A stretch of 15,184 nt of DNA from Bacteroidetes bacterium UBA4416 (GTDB taxonomy: Bacteria; Bacteroidota; Bacteroidia; B-17B0; Aurantibacillaceae), in contig DGQK01000060.1 in NCBI GenBank assembly GCA_002390745.1, positions 43,889 through 59,072 of the forward strand, given 5' to 3'. Shown in pieces: positions 7,514 through 15,098 of the stretch. The notes under the pieces were generated by a model. The model had not been told where the DNA came from, did not search any database, and saw nothing but the letters and a program-made list of their open reading frames with translations. The first letter of the stretch is position 1. Each line of letters begins with the position of its first letter. The translations under genes were made by a program, and so were the position numbers.

Positions 7514-7849
7514 ACTTGGGATTCCGATTAACCAGGATAAATTTTTTCTGAAGCATGCATCTGTTTCGGATTAATATCTTACTTTTGGAGCTTTGTAATT
7601 CGTTTTTTAAAGGTAGAGGCTCCGGGATTTATCCCGGGGCTTTTTTCTTTTTCGGAGAAGGCCGGTATTTGCACGAAGCACGGTGCCGGCAAAGAAGCCA
7701 ACGCATCCACAGGGATTTGCGTATCACGGGCAGGCTTTCAGATTTTGCGGTTGTTCTATAACATTAATTAACGAAGGCTCTTAAAAAATCCTAATAAGTC
7801 CCGCTATACTGGCGCTTTTTAATACCTTGAGATACAAACCCGGTTTTGC
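7514..7849. other. 336-base gap: terminator, promoter-like motifs, possible small RNA
   Basis: No convincing protein-coding frame; a 68-codon + strand frame at 7555-7761 runs straight through the terminator hairpin and resembles nothing. The gap contains TTG (7516-7518) 19 bases before TAAATTTT (7538-7545), an exact -7 match TACTTTTG at 7580-7587, and a strong terminator at 7619-7646. Bases 7650-7840 show no clear signal beyond AT-rich stretches such as TAACATTAATTAAC at about 7757-7770. Confidence 0.5.
7619..7646 (+). terminator. Strong intrinsic terminator
   Basis: GCTCCGGGAT (7619-7628) pairs with ATCCCGGGGC (7631-7640) with one G-T wobble, followed by six T and then CTTTTTC. A GC-rich stem followed directly by a T run is a textbook rho-independent terminator for + strand transcripts. 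It is 105 bases after the SRPBCC stop and could end that mRNA or a short RNA started in the gap. Confidence 0.8.
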
Positions 7850-7861
7850 ATGATGCAAAAC
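7843..7861. repeat. Perfect 19-bp palindrome over the start of the GNAT-nitrilase gene
   Basis: GTTTTGCAT-G-ATGCAAAAC is a 9-bp perfect inverted repeat around a single central base (7852). It covers the first two in-frame ATGs (7850 and 7853) of the next gene. The symmetry and one-base centre suit a dimeric DNA-binding protein rather than an RNA hairpin. No candidate binder is encoded next to it. Confidence 0.55.
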
Positions 7862-9430
7862 AGTAATACCAGAATGATGGAAACACCAAAAAATGAGATC
7901 AAAAAAATACGGCTGCGCAAGCTTAAGAAATCGGATTACAAGCAGATCACCGAGCTTCAGCTGAAATGTTTTCCGGGAATGAAACCCTGGAGCGAAACGC
8001 AGTTTCAGAATATCACCACCCATTTTCCGGAGGGGCAATTGTGCATCCTGATGGACAAGCAAATCGTGGCTTCCTGTTCGAGCCTGATCATCGACTCATC
8101 CCTTTATTCGGAAACGTCGTCGTGGAGCGAGCTGACGGACCATGGCAACATCCGCAACCATACCGTAAGCGGCGATACCCTTTACGGGATGGAGATCATG
8201 GTAGACCCGCAATACCGCGGCATGAAGCTCACGCGGCGGCTCTACGATGCCCGGAAGAACCTGGCCAAGCATTACAACCTGCGCCGGATCCTCATTGGCG
8301 GGCGCCTGCCCAACTACCACAAGTACCAGAAAAAAATGAGCATTGATAACTACGTGAACCGTGTGATCGATAAAAAGATCTACGACCCGGTGCTCACTGC
8401 CCAGCTGGCCAATGGCTTTGCCCTGAAAAAGGTGTTGCCTGATTACCTCCCCTCCGATACCGAATCGGCGGGCTACGCCACCCTGCTCGAGTGGACGAAT
8501 ATCGGTTATAAGAGCCGCGCACAGAAACACATGATCAACTATTCGCCGTATGTACGCGTCAGCGCCGTGCAATACCAGATGCGCTCCATCCAGAATTTTG
8601 ATGAATTTGCGCGGCAGTGCGAGTATTTTGTAGATGCCTCCTCCGACTACAAAAGCGATTTTGTGGTGTTTCCCGAGATGTTCACCATGCAGCTGCTGTC
8701 CTTTATGGGAGTGAAGACACCGGCTGCGGCTATCCGGGCGCTGAGCAGCTATACGACTCAGTACATCGAGCTCTTTACGAACCTCGCTGTCAAGTACAAC
8801 ATCAACATCATCGGCGGCTCGCATTTTTGCGTGGAGAACGATACGCTGTATAACATCTCTTACCTCTTCAAGCGCGATGGTACCTACGGCAAGCAATACA
8901 AGATCCATATCACACCTTACGAAAAGAAATGGTGGGGCGTGAAGGGCGGCAACAAGCTCGAGATCTTCGATACCGATAAAGGCAAGGTAGCCATCCTTAT
9001 CTGCTATGATGTTGAGTTCCCGGAGCTGGCCCGCATCGCCGTGAGCAAGGGCGCCAAGATCCTGTTTGTGCCTTTCAATACCGATGACCGGAGGGCCTAC
9101 CTGCGCGTGCGTTATTGCGCACAGGCGCGGTCGGTCGAAAATCAGGTCTATACGGTCATTACAGGCTGTGTCGGCAATCTTCCCGAAGTGGATAACCTCG
9201 ATATCCACTTTTCGCAGTCGGCTATTCTTACGCCAAGCGATGTCGAGTTCTCGCGCGAGGCCATCGCTTCCGAAGCAGTGCCCAATACCGAAACACTCAT
9301 CTACCAGGACCTCGACCTCAACCTGCTCGAAAGGAACAGGGAGCTGGGCAATGCCCAAACGTGGAACGACCGCAAACAGGGTTTTTATAAGCTGACATAC
9401 CTGGAAGGAGAAGATACCATCGTGGTATAA
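7850..9430 (+). CDS. Fusion enzyme: N-terminal GNAT acetyltransferase and C-terminal carbon-nitrogen hydrolase (nitrilase superfamily)
   Basis: A 526-residue cytoplasmic protein with two enzyme domains. Residues ~20-210 are a GNAT N-acetyltransferase (RLRKLKKSDYKQITELQ at the start, acetyl-CoA loop region MEIMVDP-QYRGMKL at 115-127; the last position of the Q/RxxGxG/A loop is K instead of G/A). Residues ~235-510 are a nitrilase-like amidohydrolase with all three catalytic residues: E276 in FPEMF, K351 in YKIH and C385 in ICYDVEFPELAR. The same fusion is known as YhcX in Bacillus subtilis and is common in Bacteroidota. It presumably hydrolyses an amide or nitrile and acetylates an amine of a related compound, but the substrate is unknown. 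Start is uncertain: ATGs at 7850, 7853, 7874 and 7877 are in frame, and the first two lie inside a 19-bp palindrome, so initiation at 7874 or 7877 is possible. Confidence 0.9.
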   Translation: MMQNSNTRMMETPKNEIKKIRLRKLKKSDYKQITELQLKCFPGMKPWSETQFQNITTHFPEGQLCILMDKQIVASCSSLIIDSSLYSETSSWSELTDHGNIRNHTVSGDTLYGMEIMVDPQYRGMKLTRRLYDARKNLAKHYNLRRILIGGRLPNYHKYQKKMSIDNYVNRVIDKKIYDPVLTAQLANGFALKKVLPDYLPSDTESAGYATLLEWTNIGYKSRAQKHMINYSPYVRVSAVQYQMRSIQNFDEFARQCEYFVDASSDYKSDFVVFPEMFTMQLLSFMGVKTPAAAIRALSSYTTQYIELFTNLAVKYNINIIGGSHFCVENDTLYNISYLFKRDGTYGKQYKIHITPYEKKWWGVKGGNKLEIFDTDKGKVAILICYDVEFPELARIAVSKGAKILFVPFNTDDRRAYLRVRYCAQARSVENQVYTVITGCVGNLPEVDNLDIHFSQSAILTPSDVEFSREAIASEAVPNTETLIYQDLDLNLLERNRELGNAQTWNDRKQGFYKLTYLEGEDTIVV

Positions 9431-9441
9431 GCAGCGCCTAT

Positions 9442-9468
9442 AAAACCGTTAGATGGTTTTGCTTTTAT
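9442..9468 (+). terminator. Probable weak terminator after the GNAT-nitrilase gene
   Basis: AAAACC (9442-9447) pairs with GGTTTT (9455-9460) across a 7-base loop, followed by GCTTTTAT. It begins 11 bases after the stop codon. The AU-rich stem is weak, but placement and T run fit a terminator. Confidence 0.45.
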
Positions 9469-9517
9469 TGTGAATACAATAAATGATACGACACAGAAAA
9501 AAATATGGCCCGGATGC

Positions 9518-9547
9518 TTGAATGTGTAGGGCTTTCGGCTAACTTTG
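9518..9547 (+). promoter_or_regulatory. Promoter of the LytTR response regulator/kinase pair
   Basis: TTG (9518-9520) and TAACTTTG (9540-9547) are separated by exactly 19 bases and the second matches TAnnTTTG fully. This is the best match to the Bacteroidota -33/-7 promoter in the window. Transcription would start near 9551, with a leader of about 79 bases. Confidence 0.55.
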
Positions 9548-9629
9548 AATAGCGTGGAAAAATTAAATTGAGTTACCCAAACACTGAGATGAGTTTGGAA
9601 CGCTTTTTGTTTTATCCCGCGTCTTGAAT

Positions 9630-10397
9630 ATGCGTAGAACATATAAAGCAATTATAGTGGATGACGAGGCTTTGCTGGTAAGCGGTTTGTCGGCCATCGT
9701 CAGGGAGTTTTGTCCGGAGGTGGAAATCGTAGGAACTGCAAGCTCGGCCTTTGAAGCCAACCTGAAAATACAAACCACACAGCCGGATATCGTTTTCCTG
9801 GACATCAACCTGCCTAAGGTAAATGGCCTGGAGATGCTGGAGGCTATAGAGCATAAGACCTTCCAGGTGATTATCATCACTGCTTACGAGAGCTATGCCC
9901 TGCAGGCGCTGAAGGCAGGTGCTATCGATTACATCCTCAAGCCGGTGATGTCGTCGGAAGTGCGAACGGCTGTCGACAAAGCCATCGGCCTCATTGGCAG
10001 CGATCCGGAGATCCATACCGGAGATAAAAAAGAGCAGCAGGCGGTGGCCGAGCCGGAAGTGATGAACCGCATCATGATCCACCATAACAATTCCTATATC
10101 CTGATCGAATTTGATGATATCCTCTACATCGAGGCCGACCGCAATTACAGCAACATCGTTCTGGAGAACGGGAAGGTGATCTCATCGGCCAGATCTCTGA
10201 AATCCTACGATGAGCAGCTCACGAAAGATGTGTTTTTCAGGGTGCACAAATCTTACCTGATCAATACACTGAAAATAAAAGAATACCTGAAGGAAGGTAA
10301 AGAGCGCATTGCCCTGATGAAGAACGGCAAGCGTATTGCTGTATCCCAGCCCAAGCAGCCGGGCTTTAAAAAATTCCTTACCATGTATAGAAAGTAA
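9630..10397 (+). CDS. LytTR family two-component response regulator
   Basis: From the ATG at 9630 the protein has 255 residues; a TTG two codons upstream (9624) is less likely. Residues 5-120 are a receiver domain: acidic pair D11-D12, phospho-acceptor D58 in FLDINLP, T84 in IIITAY and K104 in YILKPV. A charged linker (~125-142) leads to a LytTR DNA-binding domain (~148-250) with LIEFDDILYIEADRNYS, SSARSLKSYDEQL and FFRVHKSYLIN. Such regulators bind direct repeats once phosphorylated. The gene lies 51 bases before a LytS-type sensor kinase, the usual partner, and both probably share the promoter at 9518-9547. Confidence 0.95.
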   Translation: MRRTYKAIIVDDEALLVSGLSAIVREFCPEVEIVGTASSAFEANLKIQTTQPDIVFLDINLPKVNGLEMLEAIEHKTFQVIIITAYESYALQALKAGAIDYILKPVMSSEVRTAVDKAIGLIGSDPEIHTGDKKEQQAVAEPEVMNRIMIHHNNSYILIEFDDILYIEADRNYSNIVLENGKVISSARSLKSYDEQLTKDVFFRVHKSYLINTLKIKEYLKEGKERIALMKNGKRIAVSQPKQPGFKKFLTMYRK

Positions 10398-10448
10398 ATG
10401 CGGAGCCGTTTTTAATGCCTATCTTTAAACAGGCTTTTTGCTTCCATT

Positions 10449-13370
10449 ATGGCCATCATACCATTCTCAGTACGTTTCCAGGATCTGCCGCATGTGCAGA
10501 GAGGCAGGCGCCTCTCCTTCAACGTCGCAGGCCTGTTCTGTTTCCTGGCCCTTCTGCCTTGCATTCAGGCAAAGGCGCAGTACGTGTACAGGAATTATTC
10601 CACCATCAATGGCTTGCCCAGCTCCACCGTATACAATTGCGTGCAGGACAGCGCAGGCTTTATCTGGTTTGCTACCGACAAGGGCCTGTGCCATTTTGAT
10701 GGAAGCGATTTCGTAGACCTCGACATGGGCGAATACGAGGATGGCAGCTCTACCGTTATTTCACTCGTCATCGGTAACAACAACCGCATTATTGCCGGCA
10801 CCTACGGTGGTTTCCTGATGACGGACGGGCGCCACCGGGCCCGGAAGCTAAACCTTGGCACCTCCGGCGTGGATTTCGTGAGCTACCGCCTGGCCTTTGA
10901 GAAAAACCTCCTGTATTTCAGAACCAGCGATAACCATGTGGCAGCCTACGATGTGGAGCGGCACCGGAAGTACCTGATCGGAAGCCAGGACATCCATAGC
11001 TCGTTTTGCATGGCAAAGGCCGGCGACGGCACAGTGTATTACGGACAAAAAGGGCTCTACGCCATCAATGGCCTCACATCTGTGAAACTGGATGAGCCGG
11101 TGCTGTCGGATAAATACATCAGCGCCCTGAGTGTCGATGCCGGCGGCCGGCTGTGGATCTCCAGCGAAAACAAGATCTATGGCATGAAAAACCGCAGGCT
11201 GACCGATTCCCTGCACTGCGCCTTTTATGCAGGCAATACCCTGTTTACCTATAACAGCCGGATCTTCGGCCTGGTTGTCTATGATCATTACGGGCATGGC
11301 AACAAGGCTTACCACGAAATTTCGGATCTGCTGGGCCAGGGCCATGCATGCATCATTACCAGTATGTATGAAGACCGCGATGCCAACCTCTGGGTGAATA
11401 CCTACAACAAAGGCACCTACTGCATTCTGAATTCTTATATCTCTACCTTTTCGGGGAGAAGCGAGGTCTACGATGCCTCGATACAGGATGTATACGTGAG
11501 TAAGCACGACGGGACCTATCTGGCAACCTCACTTGGCATGGTGTACCAGGACGGTAAGCACTTTAGCCGGCCGGGCGGGGAGGCGAAGGACTATTTCTGT
11601 TACGGTATTGAAAAGGCCGGGAGTAACCTGCTGATGGCAGTGGCCGGCATGCCGGCGGGGCGGCTGGAGAAAATGGGAGACAGGGCCTCCGGAAAAAGCT
11701 ATTACCAAATGGCTGCACGCCGGCTGTGCATGATGAGCGATTCGCTGGTGCTGTACAACCAGTGGGAGAATACCGTGTACGTGGCTGTGCCCGACTTTGC
11801 CAAAGGGGTACTGAGGGACAAGGATACGATCAGGCTCGATACGGTGGTTGGCCGTTGCACGAAGATCTTCCGGAAAGATCAGGCGCATGCCCTTGTGGCT
11901 ACCGCCGGTGCCTGCTACCTCGTGGATCTGGAGAAGAAGACCTCCCTGCGGCTGAAGCAGGTGCGCGCCACGGTAAACGACATCATGGCCGATGCTTCGG
12001 GAACGCTGTACCTGGCAAGCCAGGCCGGGCTTTATATCCTGAAGGACGGGCGCACGACCCTGGTAAAGGAGGTAAAAGGGATGCCGCTGAAGAACCTGTC
12101 GGCACTGGCCATCGATGGGGCGGGCCGCCTGTGGATAGGTTGCAACAAAGGGCTGCTGATATGGAAAGGCAATTTCCTGAAACGCATCTCCGGGAGCCCC
12201 TTTATGCGCTCGCATGAAATCAACAGGCTCTTGTATGAAAAAGAGGCAAACCGGGTTTATGTGGCTACCAACAGCGGCCTCTCCGTTATTGATGTGGGAA
12301 GGATGGACCGCTATGTGCCGGCCAGCCCCGACATCGTTTTGCTGAAGGTGCAGGTGGGCGACAGCATCTATGATGCCACGCAGGAGGTCATGCTGGCATC
12401 AGGGCATGGCGACATTGATATTTATTTTTCGGCCATTGAGCTGAGCAGCCCCCAGGACCTGTACTTCCGCTATACGCTCAACAAGGGGCGCAGCTGGACC
12501 CTGACCAACTCCAAAAAGATAAGCCTGCGCGATATGGGCTACGGCAGCCACCCTGTGGTGATACAAGCCTCCACAAACGGCGTAAACTGGGGCCGGCCTG
12601 CGGAAATCACCATCCGGGCCGAATACCCTTTTTACCTCAGGCCCGCCTTTTGGCTGAAAGTGCTGCTGGCCCTGGCCCTTGCCGTGTTCCTGATCGTAAA
12701 GCTGTGGGCGCGCAGGGTGCGCCATCAGGCGAAACAAAACGTTGAGCTTCAGCAAAAGCTGGAAGACCTGCGCTACCAGGCTCTGAGCGCTGCCGTAAAT
12801 CCGCACTTTATCTTCAATACCCTGGGCGCCATCCAGAGCTTTGTGATGCATAAAGAGCCCTACCAGGCCTCGGATTACATCGCCAAGTTTGCCAGGCTTA
12901 TCCGCATTACCCTTAGCTATGCCGGCGAAAAGTACATCAGCATCAACGAGGAGGTCAACCGCTTAAGCCTTTACCTGGAGCTGGAAAAGCTGCGTTGCGG
13001 CGACAGGCTCGACTATGGGATCAGGGTTCATGAATCGGTTGATACCTTTGCCCTTATCCCGAATATGATCATACAGCCCTTACTTGAAAATGCCATCCTG
13101 CATGGCATCCTGCCGCTGGGGGCAGGAGCAACGGGCCGCCTGGAGGTAACGCTGGAGCAGGAGAACGGCTACCTCTCCATCCGGGTGCGCGACAACGGCG
13201 TGGGTATTTCCTGGCGCGGGCATAGCAAACATGGTTATGCCTCTATCGGCATCGATAATATCAGGGAACGCCTGGCCTTGGTAAAAGGCTCCGGATTTGT
13301 GATTGAAAACCTCGGCGAAACCCGGCCCGGTGAGAGGGGCACACTTGTAAAAATCATGCTTCCGGTCTGA
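10449..13370 (+). CDS. Sensor histidine kinase with periplasmic Reg_prop propellers and LytS-type kinase domain
   Basis: A 973-residue membrane kinase. An N-terminal hydrophobic stretch (25-38) with AKA at 41-43 before Q44 suggests a signal peptide, preceded by an unusually long leader, so a later start is possible. Residues ~44-640 form a periplasmic beta-propeller of Reg_prop repeats (NGLPSSTVYNCVQD...GFIWFATDKGL at 54-80; further repeats with the same G-x-L/I-W pattern near 228, 310 and 560). A Y_Y_Y-type sandwich (~650-725) leads into one membrane helix (~735-755). The cytoplasmic part is a His_kinase/HATPase pair: H786 in NPHFIFN is the predicted phosphorylation site, N881 in LLENAILHG the N box and D915-N-G-V-G919 the G1 box. 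There is no receiver or AraC domain, so it is not a hybrid kinase. It should signal to the regulator encoded upstream. Ligand unknown; relatives often sense glycans. Confidence 0.93.
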   Translation: MAIIPFSVRFQDLPHVQRGRRLSFNVAGLFCFLALLPCIQAKAQYVYRNYSTINGLPSSTVYNCVQDSAGFIWFATDKGLCHFDGSDFVDLDMGEYEDGSSTVISLVIGNNNRIIAGTYGGFLMTDGRHRARKLNLGTSGVDFVSYRLAFEKNLLYFRTSDNHVAAYDVERHRKYLIGSQDIHSSFCMAKAGDGTVYYGQKGLYAINGLTSVKLDEPVLSDKYISALSVDAGGRLWISSENKIYGMKNRRLTDSLHCAFYAGNTLFTYNSRIFGLVVYDHYGHGNKAYHEISDLLGQGHACIITSMYEDRDANLWVNTYNKGTYCILNSYISTFSGRSEVYDASIQDVYVSKHDGTYLATSLGMVYQDGKHFSRPGGEAKDYFCYGIEKAGSNLLMAVAGMPAGRLEKMGDRASGKSYYQMAARRLCMMSDSLVLYNQWENTVYVAVPDFAKGVLRDKDTIRLDTVVGRCTKIFRKDQAHALVATAGACYLVDLEKKTSLRLKQVRATVNDIMADASGTLYLASQAGLYILKDGRTTLVKEVKGMPLKNLSALAIDGAGRLWIGCNKGLLIWKGNFLKRISGSPFMRSHEINRLLYEKEANRVYVATNSGLSVIDVGRMDRYVPASPDIVLLKVQVGDSIYDATQEVMLASGHGDIDIYFSAIELSSPQDLYFRYTLNKGRSWTLTNSKKISLRDMGYGSHPVVIQASTNGVNWGRPAEITIRAEYPFYLRPAFWLKVLLALALAVFLIVKLWARRVRHQAKQNVELQQKLEDLRYQALSAAVNPHFIFNTLGAIQSFVMHKEPYQASDYIAKFARLIRITLSYAGEKYISINEEVNRLSLYLELEKLRCGDRLDYGIRVHESVDTFALIPNMIIQPLLENAILHGILPLGAGATGRLEVTLEQENGYLSIRVRDNGVGISWRGHSKHGYASIGIDNIRERLALVKGSGFVIENLGETRPGERGTLVKIMLPV

Positions 13371-13410
13371 GATTTAGGCCCTCGTGGAAACAGAAAGCAG
13401 GAAATGTTAA

Positions 13411-13441
13411 AGAAAACACGGTTTTCTCTTCGCTTTTTACT
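13411..13441 (+). terminator. Intrinsic terminator after the sensor kinase gene
   Basis: AGAAAAC (13411-13417) and GTTTTCT (13421-13427) form a perfect 7-bp stem with a 3-base ACG loop, followed by a T-rich tract (CTTCGCTTTTTAC and more T). It lies 41 bases after the kinase stop codon. The stem is AT-rich, so strength is moderate. Confidence 0.5.
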
Positions 13442-13453
13442 TTTTTTACTTAA

Positions 13454-13465
13454 TTAGTCCTTAAT
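13454..13465 (+). repeat. 12-base direct repeat, copy 1
   Basis: TTAGTCCTTAAT, identical to the copy at 13692-13703 and 238 bases before it. Both are preceded by TTACTTA-type sequence. A looser relative (TTAGTCTTACTTAAT) lies just upstream of the second copy. Confidence 0.5.
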
Positions 13466-13691
13466 TATTATTAGATAATCCTTTTTTTGTATCTGGGTAC
13501 TTTAACTTATAATCGTTAAAAATAATACATCCCCTCCGTTCGCTCCTGCTTCACACATCTTTGAGTTTGTATCTGCTTGATAATCATTGTCGGGCCCTGG
13601 GCCTTTATGCAGTCGTCGATACCGGTTTAAAAAGTAAATAAAACACAGGATAGTATGCCTTTAGTCTTACTTAATCATATTAAAATCTTAC

Positions 13692-13703
13692 TTAGTCCTT
13701 AAT
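13692..13703 (+). repeat. 12-base direct repeat, copy 2
   Basis: TTAGTCCTTAAT, identical to 13454-13465. It is 274 bases before the ATG of the lone LytTR gene. The AT-rich composition makes chance matches more likely, so regulatory use is only a suggestion. Confidence 0.5.
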
Positions 13704-13965
13704 GACGGATTGCCCTGGCGGAGTGTGTACATATAGGATTTACCTTTGTAACATTCCTGACCGCCATTTTTCATAGCCGGTTTTATGATTTGAAAGCATG
13801 AATCCGGAAAAATAAGAGATGAAAATGGATTGAAGGAAATGTGTTTGAAAAATGTTAAAAGCGAGGAGTTTCGGTGGCGGTTTTGGGATCGCAGCGGAAA
13901 CTCAAAGAGAAGGAAGAGCGACATAAAATTTTGAAGTAGTGGGGAAAAAACATAAACCTAAAGTC

Positions 13966-14400
13966 ATGCAAACAGAAACAGCGATCAAAACCGTACAAAC
14001 CGAATCCGATGAGAGGTACGAACCTTCATTTCTCAGAACTGCTTTTTCAAAAAGCCGGAGCACAGCCTTCATTAAACTCGATACGCAGAAATGGACGAGG
14101 ATCGATTTCAATGATGTGGTGTATATAGAAGCGCGCGAAAAAATATCGGTGCTGTTCTTCAGCAACGGCGATAGTATTGTTTGCAAAAGCCCTTTATACA
14201 AAGTGCAGTGCATCCTGCCGGTGGGCTTTGAAAGGGTGCACCGTGCCTATATTGTGAATGTGCAGTGGGTTAGTTTTGTGGATGTGAGCAAAAAGCAGAT
14301 AGGGCTTAAAAATAGTGTTACCCTTGGCCTGGGCCTTGCCTATAAGGATTGTATCGCCAAATATTTTGTAAACCCATCCCGGTACATGAGCGAAGACTAA
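13966..14400 (+). CDS. Stand-alone LytTR DNA-binding protein
   Basis: From the ATG at 13966 the protein has 144 residues; a GTG at 13939 would add nine basic residues. The N-terminal ~30 residues are polar and carry no receiver domain. Residues ~35-140 are a LytTR domain: FIKLDTQKWTRIDFNDVVYIEA, a SIVCKSPLYKVQCIL strand-helix and FERVHRAYIVNVQWV, which line up with the LytTR domain of the regulator at 9630 (ILIEFDDILYIEA, FFRVHKSYLIN). It should bind DNA without direct phosphorylation control, so it may act constitutively or be controlled by level or partners. It sits after a 595-base gap and 56 bases before an unrecognised gene on the same strand, possibly one transcript. Confidence 0.88.
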   Translation: MQTETAIKTVQTESDERYEPSFLRTAFSKSRSTAFIKLDTQKWTRIDFNDVVYIEAREKISVLFFSNGDSIVCKSPLYKVQCILPVGFERVHRAYIVNVQWVSFVDVSKKQIGLKNSVTLGLGLAYKDCIAKYFVNPSRYMSED

Positions 14401-14456
14401 GTGCAGGCGCTCTTCCGGTTTGGTTTCTTTGAAGTTCACCTTTCAACTCCTCCACC

Positions 14457-15023
14457 TTGAAAAAAAACATCATACAACAGCAGGCCGATGATTTTATGCT
14501 TTATGAGGTAAAATCCTGTGCCGACTACCAAAGCTTTATTGAGCATTGCCGCAAAGCCCTGCTGAATTATAAAAAGAATATCTATTGCATCGTGTTCCTG
14601 GAAAGGCTCCGGGAGCTGGTACAAGCAAGCCAGTACAGGCATCAGCAGCATTGCGCAGATGTAGAGCACAGCGAATGCCGTTTCAATAAATTTTACAAGG
14701 TCGTGCTGTTTTACCTCAAAAATGAGCTCGACTACCAGGAAAAAGACCTGCCCTTTGTGTATTTCAAAAGGCAGGAGCGGCGGGAGCTCGAGCAGAATAT
14801 TGAAGATATGATGGACCAGATGCCTACGCTGCAGGGCATCGACCGCAGAAATTTTATGAAGCTGCGCCTGGAGCTCAACGAAATGAAAAGCTATAATTTC
14901 CTGGATAAGAAAAACTGGAAGCAGCTTTTCCTGGGAAAGGTGAAGACTCTTGAAAACTCCCGCATCCTCACGCCCGACCAGGGCAGCACGCTCCTGAAAA
15001 CCATTGAGGAGCGTTTTGCATAG
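14457..15023 (+). CDS. Hypothetical helical protein, unrecognised
   Basis: I do not recognise this family. With the TTG start at 14457 it has 188 residues; the first ATG (14496) would give 175. The sequence has coding character (one long frame, many charged and aromatic residues) and is predicted mostly helical, with no signal peptide or membrane segment. Residues 62-74 contain H62, H65, C66, H71 and C74, a spacing that could bind a metal, although this is speculative. A basic, glutamate-rich helix at ~104-122 (KRQERRELEQNIEDMMDQM) could form a short coiled coil. It follows the lone LytTR gene by 56 bases and may be co-transcribed with it; a near -7 motif (TTTCTTTG) in the gap allows separate expression. 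Confidence 0.7.
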   Translation: MKKNIIQQQADDFMLYEVKSCADYQSFIEHCRKALLNYKKNIYCIVFLERLRELVQASQYRHQQHCADVEHSECRFNKFYKVVLFYLKNELDYQEKDLPFVYFKRQERRELEQNIEDMMDQMPTLQGIDRRNFMKLRLELNEMKSYNFLDKKNWKQLFLGKVKTLENSRILTPDQGSTLLKTIEERFA

Positions 15024-15053
15024 CCCGTCCGGCGGCATGCAGTCCTGAGGAAG

Positions 15054-15079
15054 CCGGGCGCTGTTCCCGGAAAGCCCGG
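15054..15079. repeat. GC-rich hairpin after the hypothetical gene
   Basis: CCGGGC (15054-15059) can pair with GCCCGG (15074-15079); alternatively CCGGG pairs with CCCGG at 15066-15070. It lies 31 bases after the stop codon, but only GTTTGT follows, so it is at best a weak terminator. Confidence 0.35.
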
Positions 15080-15098
15080 GGCGTTTGTCACAAAATAT

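Larger units (their letters stand above)
13371..13965. other. 595-base AT-rich gap upstream of the lone LytTR gene
   Basis: No convincing gene on either strand. The region holds a terminator near 13411, a pair of 12-base direct repeats (13454-13465 and 13692-13703), a second repeated word TTTGTATCTG (13486-13495 and 13566-13575), GATAATC near both copies of that word, a GGCCC-T-GGGCC palindrome at 13593-13603, and one exact -7 match TACCTTTG at 13741-13748 without a well-spaced TTG. If that element is used, the LytTR mRNA would have a leader of more than 200 bases. Confidence 0.5.

Noticed and set aside
7555..7761. 68-codon + strand frame in the gap before the GNAT-nitrilase gene
   Set aside because: It reads through a strong terminator hairpin and T run (giving a run of Phe) and has no recognisable features.
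8096..9358. 420-codon open frame on the - strand
   Set aside because: It lies wholly opposite the GNAT-nitrilase gene, whose catalytic motifs are intact. The translation has no recognisable domain and looks like a GC-rich antisense shadow.
11529..12215. 228-codon - strand frame and an overlapping 163-codon + strand frame in another phase
   Set aside because: Both overlap the propeller part of the sensor kinase, which has clear repeats in its own frame. No family resemblance in the alternatives.
13593..13603. GGCCC-T-GGGCC palindrome
   Set aside because: Only 5 bp per arm with a single central base and no positional link to a promoter or gene start; chance is adequate.
13688..13924. 78-codon - strand frame in the AT-rich gap
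   Set aside because: Composition is Phe/Ser/Leu-rich with no domain, as expected from AT-rich non-coding DNA.
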